A stretch of DNA of 64,000 nucleotides from Hymenobacter sp. GOD-10R (lineage in GTDB: Bacteria; Bacteroidota; Bacteroidia; Cytophagales; Hymenobacteraceae): NCBI RefSeq assembly GCF_035609205.1, contig NZ_CP141184.1:4409001-4473000 (forward strand), written 5' to 3'. The position numbers and the translations under genes are program-made. The notes under the pieces are model-generated. The model was not told the origin of the DNA. It ran no database searches and saw only the letters and a program-made list of their open reading frames with translations. How positions within the stretch are numbered: the stretch's first letter is position 1; each line of letters begins with the position of its first letter. Below, in pieces: positions 36,737 to 44,686 of this stretch.

Positions 36737-37123
36737 TTACTTTTCCAAACCCTCCAATGGGTCACGTTGAAATGCTGCTTGAATAGCGGCTAACACAAAG
36801 TCAAGCTGTTCAAAAATCAGCTTATTTTCAAAACGTACTATGCGAATATGGAGACTCTGCAAATACAAAGTACGCTCAAAGTCGTGGGCCTCACCAGAGG
36901 TCGTGTAATGCCCTTGCCCGTCTAATTCAATAGCTAATCGTTCACTGGGGCAATAGAAATCCAACACGTACTTCCCTACGCTATGTTGGCGTCGAAACTT
37001 GCGGCCAGCCAGTTGGCCTCTTTGTAAAGCCCTCCATAAAGTAGCTTCAGCTGGAGTAAGACTATTTCGTAGCGCTTGGCGCGTGCTTTTTAAACCACCC
37101 TGATTGTGGTAAATATTATCCAT
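36737..37123 (-). CDS. DUF559 endonuclease-fold protein
   Basis: A 128-residue protein of the DUF559 family, which shares the Vsr/PD-(D/E)XK-like nuclease fold. Seen: the family opening LRNSLTPAEATLWRALQRGQ (19-38), GRKFRRQHSVGKYVLDFYCP (40-59) with Asp55, and LAIELDGQGHY (63-73) with Glu66, Asp68 and His72 as candidate metal/catalytic residues, then FERTLYLQSLHIRIVRFEN. The cellular role of stand-alone DUF559 proteins is not established. Its start is only 30 bp from repeat copy B (37154-37299), so the repeat forms or borders its upstream region. Confidence 0.92.
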   Translation of the reverse strand: MDNIYHNQGGLKSTRQALRNSLTPAEATLWRALQRGQLAGRKFRRQHSVGKYVLDFYCPSERLAIELDGQGHYTTSGEAHDFERTLYLQSLHIRIVRFENKLIFEQLDFVLAAIQAAFQRDPLEGLEK

Positions 37124-37153
37124 AGAATAGAAGTTAAAATATCAGGCACCCAG

Positions 37154-37299
37154 AGCAAAGACTAGGCTAGCTCCCCTCCTTTTTTAAGGAGGGGTAGGGG
37201 GTGGTTAGCTAGAAAATTAGACCTAACCTGTCGTTCAACGAGAAGGACCACCCCCTACCCCCTCCTTAAAAAAGGAGGGGAGCTAGCCTAGTCTTTGCT
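37154..37299. repeat. Palindromic repeat element, copy B, next to the DUF559 gene
   Basis: The arms 37154-37205 and 37247-37299 are about 52 bp, inverted, and match except for one inserted base. They contain the CCCCTCCTT/AAGGAGGGG palindromes and the (G)GGGTGGT block. The centre has GTCGTTCAACGA (37230-37241). Longest and best preserved of the three copies. Confidence 0.9.
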
Positions 37300-37467
37300 T
37301 CTAGCACCTAGGTAACCAGCGACCAACTGCTCAGCAGGAGACTACAGGAGGCAACAACCCTCGTCTTGCTGCTACCTTCCGCTACAATACTTCCTTCTTT
37401 TCACCTTCGTGTACGGGCCCCATTTTGCAGATCGTTGCAAGCACGGTGCCTAGCTCTTTCCCCTCCC

Positions 37468-38265
37468 ATGCAAAAGCCTTCTTTCCAGCGTCGTCTTGGA
37501 TCTGCCCTTCCTGTGGTGAAGTTGCTTGTACTGTTCGGGTTGCTGGCCGCTTTTCAGAAGCCAAAGCGCCCTACCCTTTACCTCATCGGCGACTCGACGG
37601 TGCGCAACACCAACGCGCCGCAAATGGGATGGGGCAGCAAACTAGCTAGCTTCTTCGATACCACGCGGTTGGCTGTCGTCAACCGGGCCATGGCTGGGCG
37701 GAGCACCCGCACCTTCATTTCGGAGAAGCGCTGGACGAAGGTTGATTCCGTGCTCAAGCCCGGCGACTTCGTAATCATGCAATTTGGCCATAACGAAGGC
37801 AGCGCGCCAGATACCACGAAAGCTGGCCGGCGCGGCGTGCTCAAGGGCACCGGCGAGGAAACCAAGCAGCTCACCTGGCCCGACGGCCACCAGGAAACGG
37901 TGCACACCTACGGCTACTACCTGCGCAAGTTTGTGCGCGAAACCAAGGCCAAAGGAGCCACGCCCATTATTGCGTCCATGATTCCGCGCAATGAGTGGAA
38001 GGACGGTAAGGTGCAGCGCGCCAATAACGACTACGGCAAATGGGCCGCAGAAGTAGCCCAGCAGGAAGGCGTCGCCTTTATCGACCTCAATGGTATCACG
38101 GCCGATAAGTACGATAAGCTAGGTCCGGACGAGGTCAAGAAGTTCTTCCCCGGCGACCACACCCACACCAACGAAGCTGGTGCCCAAGTCAATGCCGCAT
38201 CGGTAGTGGATGGCATTAAAGCCAATAAGAAGATTGCGCTCAACAAATACTTAGCGAAACGCTAG
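37468..38265 (+). CDS. SGNH-hydrolase-fold acetylesterase, CE12 (rhamnogalacturonan acetylesterase-like)
   Basis: A 265-residue exported esterase that would remove acetyl groups from pectin-type polysaccharides. The start at 37468 gives a signal peptide or anchor (VVKLLVLFGLLAAF). Block I is LYLIGDSTV (nucleophile Ser43), block III is QFGHNEGS, and the catalytic Asp-His is in PGDHTHTNEAGA. These are the CE12 motifs. The longer frame from 37366 is rejected because it adds an unlikely N-terminus. Followed by a paralogue 54 bp downstream, same strand. Confidence 0.9.
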   Translation: MQKPSFQRRLGSALPVVKLLVLFGLLAAFQKPKRPTLYLIGDSTVRNTNAPQMGWGSKLASFFDTTRLAVVNRAMAGRSTRTFISEKRWTKVDSVLKPGDFVIMQFGHNEGSAPDTTKAGRRGVLKGTGEETKQLTWPDGHQETVHTYGYYLRKFVRETKAKGATPIIASMIPRNEWKDGKVQRANNDYGKWAAEVAQQEGVAFIDLNGITADKYDKLGPDEVKKFFPGDHTHTNEAGAQVNAASVVDGIKANKKIALNKYLAKR

Positions 38266-38319
38266 CCCTTTTCAGTTACCAGTTACCACCAAATTGAGTC
38301 ACTGCTTTTGCTGATCCAT

Positions 38320-39201
38320 ATGCCCGAAAAATCCACCTTACCCCTATCGTCTTACGAACAGCTAGCCGGCACGACGCCACGCATGAGCACCACGACCAAA
38401 CTAGTTGGGCTGCTTGGCACTATCGCGAGCATGTTGCTGCTCACGTTGCTGATCTGCTCTTTTACTCTCCCCAAAGCCTCTCCCAAACCTACCCTTTACC
38501 TTATCGGCGACTCGACGGTGAAGAATGGCAAAGGCAAGGGCGATGGCGGCCTGTGGGGCTGGGGCAACTACATTGGCGCCTACTTCGATACGACCCGCAT
38601 TCACGTGGAGAATGACGCCCTCGGCGGCACCAGCAGCCGCACTTTTCAAACCCAAGGCCATTGGGAGAAAGTGTTGACCAAGATCAAACCTGGCGACTTC
38701 GTGATCATGCAGTTTGGCCACAACGACAATGGCCCCCTAGCCGATACGGCGCGGGCGCGTGGCACCATTAAAGGTGTAGGGGAGGAAAGCCAAGAAGTGT
38801 ACAACCCCATCACCAAAAAGCAGGAAGTGGTGCACTCCTACGGTTGGTACATGCGCAAATTCATCAGCGAGGCTAAGGGCAAAGGGGCTACCACGGTGGT
38901 TTGCTCGCCCATTCCGCGCAACGGCTGGACAGCTGGCAAGGTGAACCGCGCCAGCACCGACTATGGCCAGTGGGCCGGCGAAGCGGCCAAGCAAGGCGGC
39001 GCTTTCTTCGTCGACCTCAACAAAATCATTGCCGACAAGTACGATCAAGAAGGCGAAGAGAAAGTGAAAGCCACCTACTTCAACACCACCGACCACACCC
39101 ACACCATCGAAGCCGGTGCTAAGATGAACGCCACTGCCGTGGTGGAAGGCTTGCGCGAGCTCAAGAAGTGCCCGCTCACCAAGTACTTAGCGAAGAAATA
39201 G
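38320..39201 (+). CDS. Second CE12-type acetylesterase (paralogue of 37468)
   Basis: A 293-residue protein with the same motifs as its neighbour: LYLIGDSTVKN, QFGHNDNGPL and TDHTHTIEAGAKMN; the ends (LTKYLAKK versus LNKYLAKR) are alike too. Its substrate loop has GDGGLWGWGNYI where the neighbour has MGWGSKL. The start is uncertain: ATG at 38320, or ATG at 38383, which would give a cleaner signal peptide (MSTTTKLVGLLGTIASM). A TGCTTTTG box (38303-38310) favours 38320. Ends at a perfect bidirectional terminator. Confidence 0.9.
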   Translation: MPEKSTLPLSSYEQLAGTTPRMSTTTKLVGLLGTIASMLLLTLLICSFTLPKASPKPTLYLIGDSTVKNGKGKGDGGLWGWGNYIGAYFDTTRIHVENDALGGTSSRTFQTQGHWEKVLTKIKPGDFVIMQFGHNDNGPLADTARARGTIKGVGEESQEVYNPITKKQEVVHSYGWYMRKFISEAKGKGATTVVCSPIPRNGWTAGKVNRASTDYGQWAGEAAKQGGAFFVDLNKIIADKYDQEGEEKVKATYFNTTDHTHTIEAGAKMNATAVVEGLRELKKCPLTKYLAKK

Positions 39202-39245
39202 CCGCTACCTAGCTTACCGACCGCTGCTGCGGTTAGATAACATAG

Positions 39246-39287
39246 AAAACGAAAGAAGCCACCTAGCTAGGTGGCTTCTTTCGTTTT
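39246..39287. terminator. Perfect 42-bp palindrome, bidirectional terminator
   Basis: A 21-bp perfect stem centred on CTAG, starting AAAACGAAAGAAG and ending CTTCTTTCGTTTT. It separates the convergent esterase (ends 39201) and receptor (ends 39302) genes and has A/T runs on both sides. Confidence 0.92.
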
Positions 39288-39301
39288 AGACTTGGTAAGG
39301 G

Positions 39302-41950
39302 CTAGGGTCGGCCGCCTGGTCGACCGCCCGGCCGGGCGCCGCCTTGTGGTGCGGCAGGCGCTGGCGTGGCTTGCTGGCCACCGCCTTCATTGCCGCCACT
39401 GTCACCGTCGCCCTTCACGTCGTCGTTCTCGATGGAGCGGCGGCGGCGGCGGGGTTGCTGCTGATCCACACCGATCTTACCGATGCGGTAGCTGAAGTTG
39501 ATGCGCACGCCCGCATTGTAGAAGCTGGTCTTGGTCTTCTGGCTCAGGATGGGCGACGTGAGCTCAGAGTTCACCACGAAGGGGAAGTTGGCGAAGTTCT
39601 CACCCGAGAGGCCAATGCTGCCGCGCTTCTCGTTGAACTGCTTCCGGATACCTAGGTTGTAGAATGCAAACGTACCTTGGTAGCCTTGCAGCTGCACTTG
39701 GCGGCCACGGGCCCCACCAAACGCCTGAATAGTCCAGTCGTTCGGGAGCGTCAGGCTGCTGTTCAAGCGGCCCGAAATTACCCAGCCCGAGTTGGAAGCC
39801 CGGTAGATGGAGTTGGCCACGTTGTTGGTCAGATCAGCGTAGTACAGGTCGATGCCGCCCCCAATCTGCCATTTCGAGAAGAAGGTCGCGTTGGTGAACA
39901 GGTTAATACCGTAGTTGTCCTCGCGGCCGATGTTCTGGTAGCTCGTCCGGATGCCTTGCTGCAATACGGGGTTCACGGGGTCGTTCGAGCGGACGCTGAA
40001 CGTGTCGCGCACGCTGGTGATGGAGTTGTTGGTGCGCCGTCCAAACACCGAAGCATTAATGTAGAACGCCTTCAGCTGGGTGCTGAACCCTATCTCCACG
40101 TTGTCGGTGAGTTCGGGGGCTAGGTACGGGTTACCGGTGGTAATGTTGGTAGGGTTGGCGAAGTTGGTGTTAGGGTTGAGGAACTGAATGCCCGGCCGCT
40201 GCAAACGGCGGTTGTAGCCGATTTTGATGGTCTGGCCCTTCTCGAAGCTCTTCGACAAGTTCACGCTCGGGATTAGCTTGCCGTAGTTCGGAATGGTGCC
40301 GAGCGCGCCCTCTGAGTTGTTGCTGAAGCGCGCGTCGATAAACGTGTATTCGTAGCGAGCACCAGCTTTCAGCGTGTACTTGGTCTTTGTGGTGTAGGTG
40401 TAAGTCAGGTAACCAGCCGTGATGTTTTGGTCGTAGTTCAGGGAGTTGCTGAGGCGGCTAGCATCTGTTTGCTCCACACCCGTAGCCCGCTGGGTCTGAT
40501 AGTAGTTGTAGTCGCTATTCACCTGCCGGAAAATGCCCTTGCCACCGAATTCCAGCAACTGATTTTTCTGCAACGGCGTCGAATAGTCGACCTGAATCGT
40601 GGATTCCTGGTTGTAGCTCTCGTTGTTGTTGCGCTGCCCGCTCAGGATGTCGTTGGTCAGCAGGTCGGCCACGAAGTTGTTCGTACGGTTGTTGCGGCTG
40701 TACAAACCGAGGATGCTGAGCTCTTTCTGCGGCGCGTAGGTGTAGGTATAGGTCAGGTTAGCATCGACGGTGCCCGACAAGTCCTTCGTTTGCACGTCGC
40801 GGATGTTCCCGCTCTGGTACGTGTTCGAAGGCAGCAGGAACGTTTTGGTAATCAGGTTATCCTGGTTCGTGGTGTTGTTACGCACCCCGTAGCGGATGTT
40901 GGCCGTCAACGACGACTTCTCCGTGATATCGTAATCCCAACCCAGCTGGTAGTTGCCAAACAGGCCCCGGTTGCGTGTGTCCGCCGTCTGAATCGTGTTC
41001 AGGCTGTTGGTGGTGCCTACCGTGGTTTGGTTGTTATTAAACGAGCCGCGCACATTGTACTGACTCCGGCCGAAGCCCCCTAGGTTGAAGCCCATCTTGC
41101 CCTTGCGGTAGTTACCGTTCAGGTTTAGGCTAGCACCCCGGTTGCCGGCGCCCACGTCTACGTTCAGGGTTTTGCCGGCCAGGGTGTTCTTCTTGGTCAC
41201 GATGTTGATGATACCCGCGGAGCCTTCGGCGTCGTACTTGGCCGAGGGCGAGGTAATCACCTCCACCGTCTGGATCAGATCGGCCGGAATCTGCTTCAGG
41301 GCGTCGGCCACCGAGCTAGCCACGATGGTACTGGGCTTGTTGTTGATGAGCACCGTCACGTTGGAGGAGCCGCGCAGCGTCACGTTGCCGTCGAGGTCCA
41401 CCGCCAGTAGCGGCACTTTCCGCATGATATCGGTGGCGTCGCCGCCCTTAGCCGTCACGTCTTGGTCGGCGTTATAGATCAAGCGGTCTACCTTTTCCTC
41501 GATCAACTGCTTCTGGCCCTGCACCACTACTTCGCCAAGCTGCTGCGTAGTGGCACCTAGCTCAATGGTACCTTGGTTGAGCGTGCCACCCCGTTCCGTC
41601 ACGACCACCGAGCCGCGCTCTACGGTTTTGTAGCCCAAGAAGCTAACCTGAAGCTGATAGGTGCCGGCCGCTACCTTGCTGATATTGAACTTGCCATTGT
41701 CGTCGCAAGAAGCGCCGTCGATGGGTTTGCCCGTGGCCGTATTGATTAGAGCTACGGTGGCAAACGGCACGGGTTTCTTGGTCGCAGCGTCCACCACGGT
41801 ACCCGTGATTCTGCCGCTGCCGGCCGCCGCCGATGCACCCGACAGTACCGCTTGCGTGGGCTGCGGCGGCGTGCCAGTGGGCGCGCCCGCCGGCCCTTGT
41901 GCCAAGGCAGAGTAGCTAGCTAATGTTAAAACAGATAAAATCTTTTTCAT
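39302..41950 (-). CDS. Outer-membrane TonB-dependent receptor-like beta-barrel with regulatory-like domain
   Basis: An 882-residue outer-membrane protein. Signal peptide from MKKILSVLTLASYSALAQG (start at 41950, favoured over 41971). Then a carboxypeptidase-regulatory-like domain (GRITGTVVDAATKKPVPFAT, QLQVSFLGYKTVERG), a plug (ATDIMRKVPLLAVDLDGNVT, SAKYDAEGSAGIINIVTKKN) and an OMP_b-brl_3-type barrel. The C-terminal 50 residues are unusual: RRRRRS, an acidic/Gly stretch, then repeats of GGRPGGRP, a low-complexity tail past the barrel. A CACCTTTG box (41969-41976, minus) lies just upstream. The substrate is unknown and there is no SusD partner. Confidence 0.9.
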   Translation of the reverse strand: MKKILSVLTLASYSALAQGPAGAPTGTPPQPTQAVLSGASAAAGSGRITGTVVDAATKKPVPFATVALINTATGKPIDGASCDDNGKFNISKVAAGTYQLQVSFLGYKTVERGSVVVTERGGTLNQGTIELGATTQQLGEVVVQGQKQLIEEKVDRLIYNADQDVTAKGGDATDIMRKVPLLAVDLDGNVTLRGSSNVTVLINNKPSTIVASSVADALKQIPADLIQTVEVITSPSAKYDAEGSAGIINIVTKKNTLAGKTLNVDVGAGNRGASLNLNGNYRKGKMGFNLGGFGRSQYNVRGSFNNNQTTVGTTNSLNTIQTADTRNRGLFGNYQLGWDYDITEKSSLTANIRYGVRNNTTNQDNLITKTFLLPSNTYQSGNIRDVQTKDLSGTVDANLTYTYTYAPQKELSILGLYSRNNRTNNFVADLLTNDILSGQRNNNESYNQESTIQVDYSTPLQKNQLLEFGGKGIFRQVNSDYNYYQTQRATGVEQTDASRLSNSLNYDQNITAGYLTYTYTTKTKYTLKAGARYEYTFIDARFSNNSEGALGTIPNYGKLIPSVNLSKSFEKGQTIKIGYNRRLQRPGIQFLNPNTNFANPTNITTGNPYLAPELTDNVEIGFSTQLKAFYINASVFGRRTNNSITSVRDTFSVRSNDPVNPVLQQGIRTSYQNIGREDNYGINLFTNATFFSKWQIGGGIDLYYADLTNNVANSIYRASNSGWVISGRLNSSLTLPNDWTIQAFGGARGRQVQLQGYQGTFAFYNLGIRKQFNEKRGSIGLSGENFANFPFVVNSELTSPILSQKTKTSFYNAGVRINFSYRIGKIGVDQQQPRRRRRSIENDDVKGDGDSGGNEGGGQQATPAPAAPQGGARPGGRPGGRP

Positions 41951-42407
41951 GGGTTGCTTAACCAGCCACAAAGGTGGGCTTAACGTGAAGGGGAAGGGTG
42001 AATAAGTGCTGGAAGTGGCGAGCCATACGACGGAATAGGGCAGGTAACCGTTGCAGCCGAGCAGCTCGTGGAATCGTATTTATTTCTTGCGCTGCGTACG
42101 ACAAAACAACAGGGCGGGTGCAGGCCGTGAAGTCGAAGTAGACCGCGCGGTCGGGAATGCCGATGGAAGGCGCTTTTCCACCGTTGTAGCTACTGTCGAT
42201 TCGGGCGGGTGGGAGCCCCCAGCCAAGTCTTACCGTTTTGCTTACGTAGTCTGCTGATTTTGTGACGTTCTTGCTCTTCGTCTGCCCGCAAAAAAGTACC
42301 GCCGGTCGGTAGATTCGGGCTCGTGGCCGGTCGGCGTGAAGCTTCTGAAAAGCTCACCGTAAGTTTGTCTACTGGTTCTCCGTGCTGTATCCCTTTCCTT
42401 CCCCAAA
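41951..42407. other. Divergent intergenic region, receptor/LytS
   Basis: Holds outward promoters: CACCTTTG (41969-41976, minus, 7 of 8) and TAAGTTTG (42360-42367, plus, 8 of 8). I see no gene or clear repeat between them. Confidence 0.45.
42360..42367 (+). promoter_or_regulatory. TAnnTTTG box (TAAGTTTG) of the LytS-type kinase gene
   Basis: A full -7 match 40 bases before the ATG at 42408; the same octamer as at 30766. No clear -33. Confidence 0.5.
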
Positions 42408-43463
42408 ATGGCTTCTTCGTCGTTGCGACGCTATGTATCGCCCTTAACTCATGCACTGGTCTGGAGTGTATTTGGCTTAGCGCTCGTCCTGTTCCAGCCA
42501 CGCTGGCACCCCCTACCGATACAATTCTGGATTAAGCAGGCGAGCTTATTTTTTATCTGGATTGGCTTGTTTTACCTGAACTCGCTGGTGTGGGTACCTA
42601 GGCTGTTGTTTCGCGAGCGTACCCTGTGGTTTATTCTGGTGGGGTTGTCCTTTACCGTGGCCATCTGCTTTTTCAGCTACCAGCTTGAACACTTGCTGCA
42701 CTTGCCGGAGCTCTTTCAGAAGCTGATGCGCCCGAACGGCCCACCGCGCCCGCCGCGCTTTGTCGACCTAGGTACGCTGCTAATCACGCTGCTGGTACTC
42801 GGCATCAGCACCAGCACCACGGTGGTGCAGAAGTGGCAGCACGATGCCCAGCTGCGGCAGGAGCTGGAGCAGCAACGCACCAAAACCGAGCTGTCGTTTT
42901 TGAAGGCCCAGATCAACCCGCACTTCTTCTTCAACACGCTTAATAACATCTATGCTCTCACGGCCATCAACGTAGAGCTAGCCCGTCAGGCCTTACATAC
43001 GCTTTCCCGCATGATGCGCTACGTGCTCTACGAAACGCAGGCTAGCACAACGCTGCTCAGCCAAGAAATTGCTTTTTTACAGGATTACATGGCCCTGATG
43101 CAATTGCGCCTGACGGATAAAGTAACCGTCACGTTCAGCAAACCCGAGCCACTGCACGATGTGCCCGTGGCGCCTATGCTCCTGCTTCCATTCGTGGAAA
43201 ACGCTTTTAAGCATGGCGTAAGCGCCACGCAGCCTAGCCAGATTCACGTGAGCGTGCAGCAGTGTGGCACCGAACTAGCGTTGGAAGTGCGCAACACGCT
43301 TTTCCCCAAAAAAGCGCTCAGTCTCGACACTGGCAGTGGCATCGGACTGACGAACACCCGCCGCCGCCTCGACCTGCTCTACCCCGAACGCTACCACCTG
43401 ACCACCACCGAAGCCACCAGCGACAACGAGTTTCAGGTGATGTTGACCTTGCAGGTACCGTAG
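42408..43463 (+). CDS. LytS-type sensor histidine kinase (His_kinase/PF06580 type)
   Basis: A 351-residue membrane kinase with four helices (about 15-30, 44-65, 72-92 and 121-140), a coiled linker, and the YehU/LytS-type kinase core: KAQINPHFFFNTLNNIYAL with the phosphorylated His172, and the ATP-site motifs PFVENAFKHG and GSGIGLTNTRRRLDLLYP. It pairs with the LytTR regulator 235 bp downstream. Repeat element C lies between the two genes, 12 bp after this stop. Confidence 0.93.
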   Translation: MASSSLRRYVSPLTHALVWSVFGLALVLFQPRWHPLPIQFWIKQASLFFIWIGLFYLNSLVWVPRLLFRERTLWFILVGLSFTVAICFFSYQLEHLLHLPELFQKLMRPNGPPRPPRFVDLGTLLITLLVLGISTSTTVVQKWQHDAQLRQELEQQRTKTELSFLKAQINPHFFFNTLNNIYALTAINVELARQALHTLSRMMRYVLYETQASTTLLSQEIAFLQDYMALMQLRLTDKVTVTFSKPEPLHDVPVAPMLLLPFVENAFKHGVSATQPSQIHVSVQQCGTELALEVRNTLFPKKALSLDTGSGIGLTNTRRRLDLLYPERYHLTTTEATSDNEFQVMLTLQVP

Positions 43464-43474
43464 AAAGCTAAAGC

Positions 43475-43605
43475 TAGAAGCTCCCCTCCTTTTTTAAGGA
43501 GGGGTTAGGGGGTGGTTAGCTAGAGCGAGAAAACTAGAATTAGCTTACCGTTCAACGACAAGGAACCACCCCCGACCCCTCCTTAAGAAAGGAGGGGAGC
43601 TTCTA
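43475..43605. repeat. Palindromic repeat element, copy C
   Basis: The arms 43475-43517 and 43564-43605 are inverted repeats with a few mismatches. They hold the CCCCTCCTT/AAGGAGGGG palindromes. The centre has CCGTTCAACGACA (43548-43560). It separates the LytS-type kinase from its LytTR partner. Confidence 0.88.
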
Positions 43606-43698
43606 ACCCTAACTATCCTCTGGCTGCTCTTGCTTTGCTGACAGCTCTATTTTAATGAGAGCATTACGTAGCTACTCAATTACTCTGTTACTCTTTCT

Positions 43699-44451
43699 AT
43701 GACGTTGAATTGTATTGCCGTCGACGACGAGCCGTTAGCCCTCGGGATGGTTTGCGCTTTTATTGAGCAAACGCCTTTTCTGAATCTGGTAGGCCGCTAC
43801 AGCAGCGCCGTAGAGGCCCTGCGTGGGCTACAGGAACAAGCCGTTGACTTGATTTTTCTGGATATTCAAATGCCTGACCTTACGGGTATTGAGTTGGCGC
43901 GAGTGCTCGACAAGGGCAAGCCGGGCCTAGGTCCGCGCATTATCTTCACCACCGCCTTCCACCAGTTTGCTCTCGATGGCTACAAGGTCGACGCGCTCGA
44001 TTATCTGGTCAAACCCTTCAACTATGAGGAGTTTTTGCGCGCCGCTACTAAGGCCCAATCGTATGCCGAGGTGCTGCACTTACCTAGCTCCGCTCCTACC
44101 CTGCCCCCGCCCGCCGCGCCAGAACCCGAAGAAGAGTTTCTGTTTCTGAAAGTGGAGTACCAGCTGGTGCGCGTTGCTTTTCGCGAAATCCTGTACATCG
44201 AAGGGCTGAAGGATTACGTGAAGGTGCACCTCGCCGACGGCTCGAAGCCGCTGCTTTCGCTCACGAGCCTAAAAGCGTTGGAAGACAAGCTACCCGCCCG
44301 CTACTTCATGCGTATTCACCGGTCTTTTATCGTGGCTTTGGATAAGATTCGGGCGGTAACGCGCAACACCGTACAGATCGGCTCCGCTACTATCTCCGTC
44401 GGCGACCAGTACAAGGAAACGTTCAACCAGTTCCTCAGCCGCTGGACGTAA
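43699..44451 (+). CDS. LytTR-family response regulator
   Basis: A 250-residue regulator with a receiver domain (1-125; acidic DDE at 9-11, phosphorylated Asp55 in IFLDIQMPD, Lys in YLVKPFNYEEF), a Pro-rich linker (about 133-147) and a C-terminal LytTR DNA-binding domain (about 150-250: ILYIEGLKDYVKVHLADG, RYFMRIHRSFIVALDKI). This pairing with a LytS-type kinase is typical of Bacteroidota; target genes are unknown. Confidence 0.94.
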   Translation: MTLNCIAVDDEPLALGMVCAFIEQTPFLNLVGRYSSAVEALRGLQEQAVDLIFLDIQMPDLTGIELARVLDKGKPGLGPRIIFTTAFHQFALDGYKVDALDYLVKPFNYEEFLRAATKAQSYAEVLHLPSSAPTLPPPAAPEPEEEFLFLKVEYQLVRVAFREILYIEGLKDYVKVHLADGSKPLLSLTSLKALEDKLPARYFMRIHRSFIVALDKIRAVTRNTVQIGSATISVGDQYKETFNQFLSRWT

Positions 44452-44500
44452 AGCGAGCCTGCACCTCAGTCCGACCTATTAGGAATTGGACCAGTATCAT

Positions 44501-44661
44501 TGCACGACTCGCACCTACCGGTCCGACGCCCTAGGCGTCGGACCGGTAAGTGCGAGAACGAGTTGTTAGAACGACAATCGCCCGCCTAGCTTTTGCAGCC
44601 GAATTCAGCCGACAACCGGTCGGACGCTTAGGGCGTCGGACCGGCAGGTGCGAGTCGTGCA
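44501..44661. repeat. Inverted-repeat element D (unrelated arms, shared core)
   Basis: Terminal inverted repeats 44501-44535 and 44627-44661 (about 35 bp, few mismatches) begin TGCACGACTCGCACCT and include an inner palindrome around GTCCGACG...CGTCGGAC. The centre contains GTTGTTAGAACGAC (44562-44575), similar to the core of elements A, B, C and E. It sits between convergent genes and may also terminate both. Confidence 0.85.
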
Positions 44662-44686
44662 GCGACAAACGAGTTGTGGCGAGCTC

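Noticed and set aside
40427..41083. Plus-strand frame of 218 codons opposite the receptor gene
   Set aside because: Shadow frame; Val/Arg-rich, no start signal, no domain.
29332..43605. Repeats A to C as ends of one composite transposon
   Set aside because: The DNA between copies holds ordinary unrelated genes and no transposase; each copy is complete in itself.
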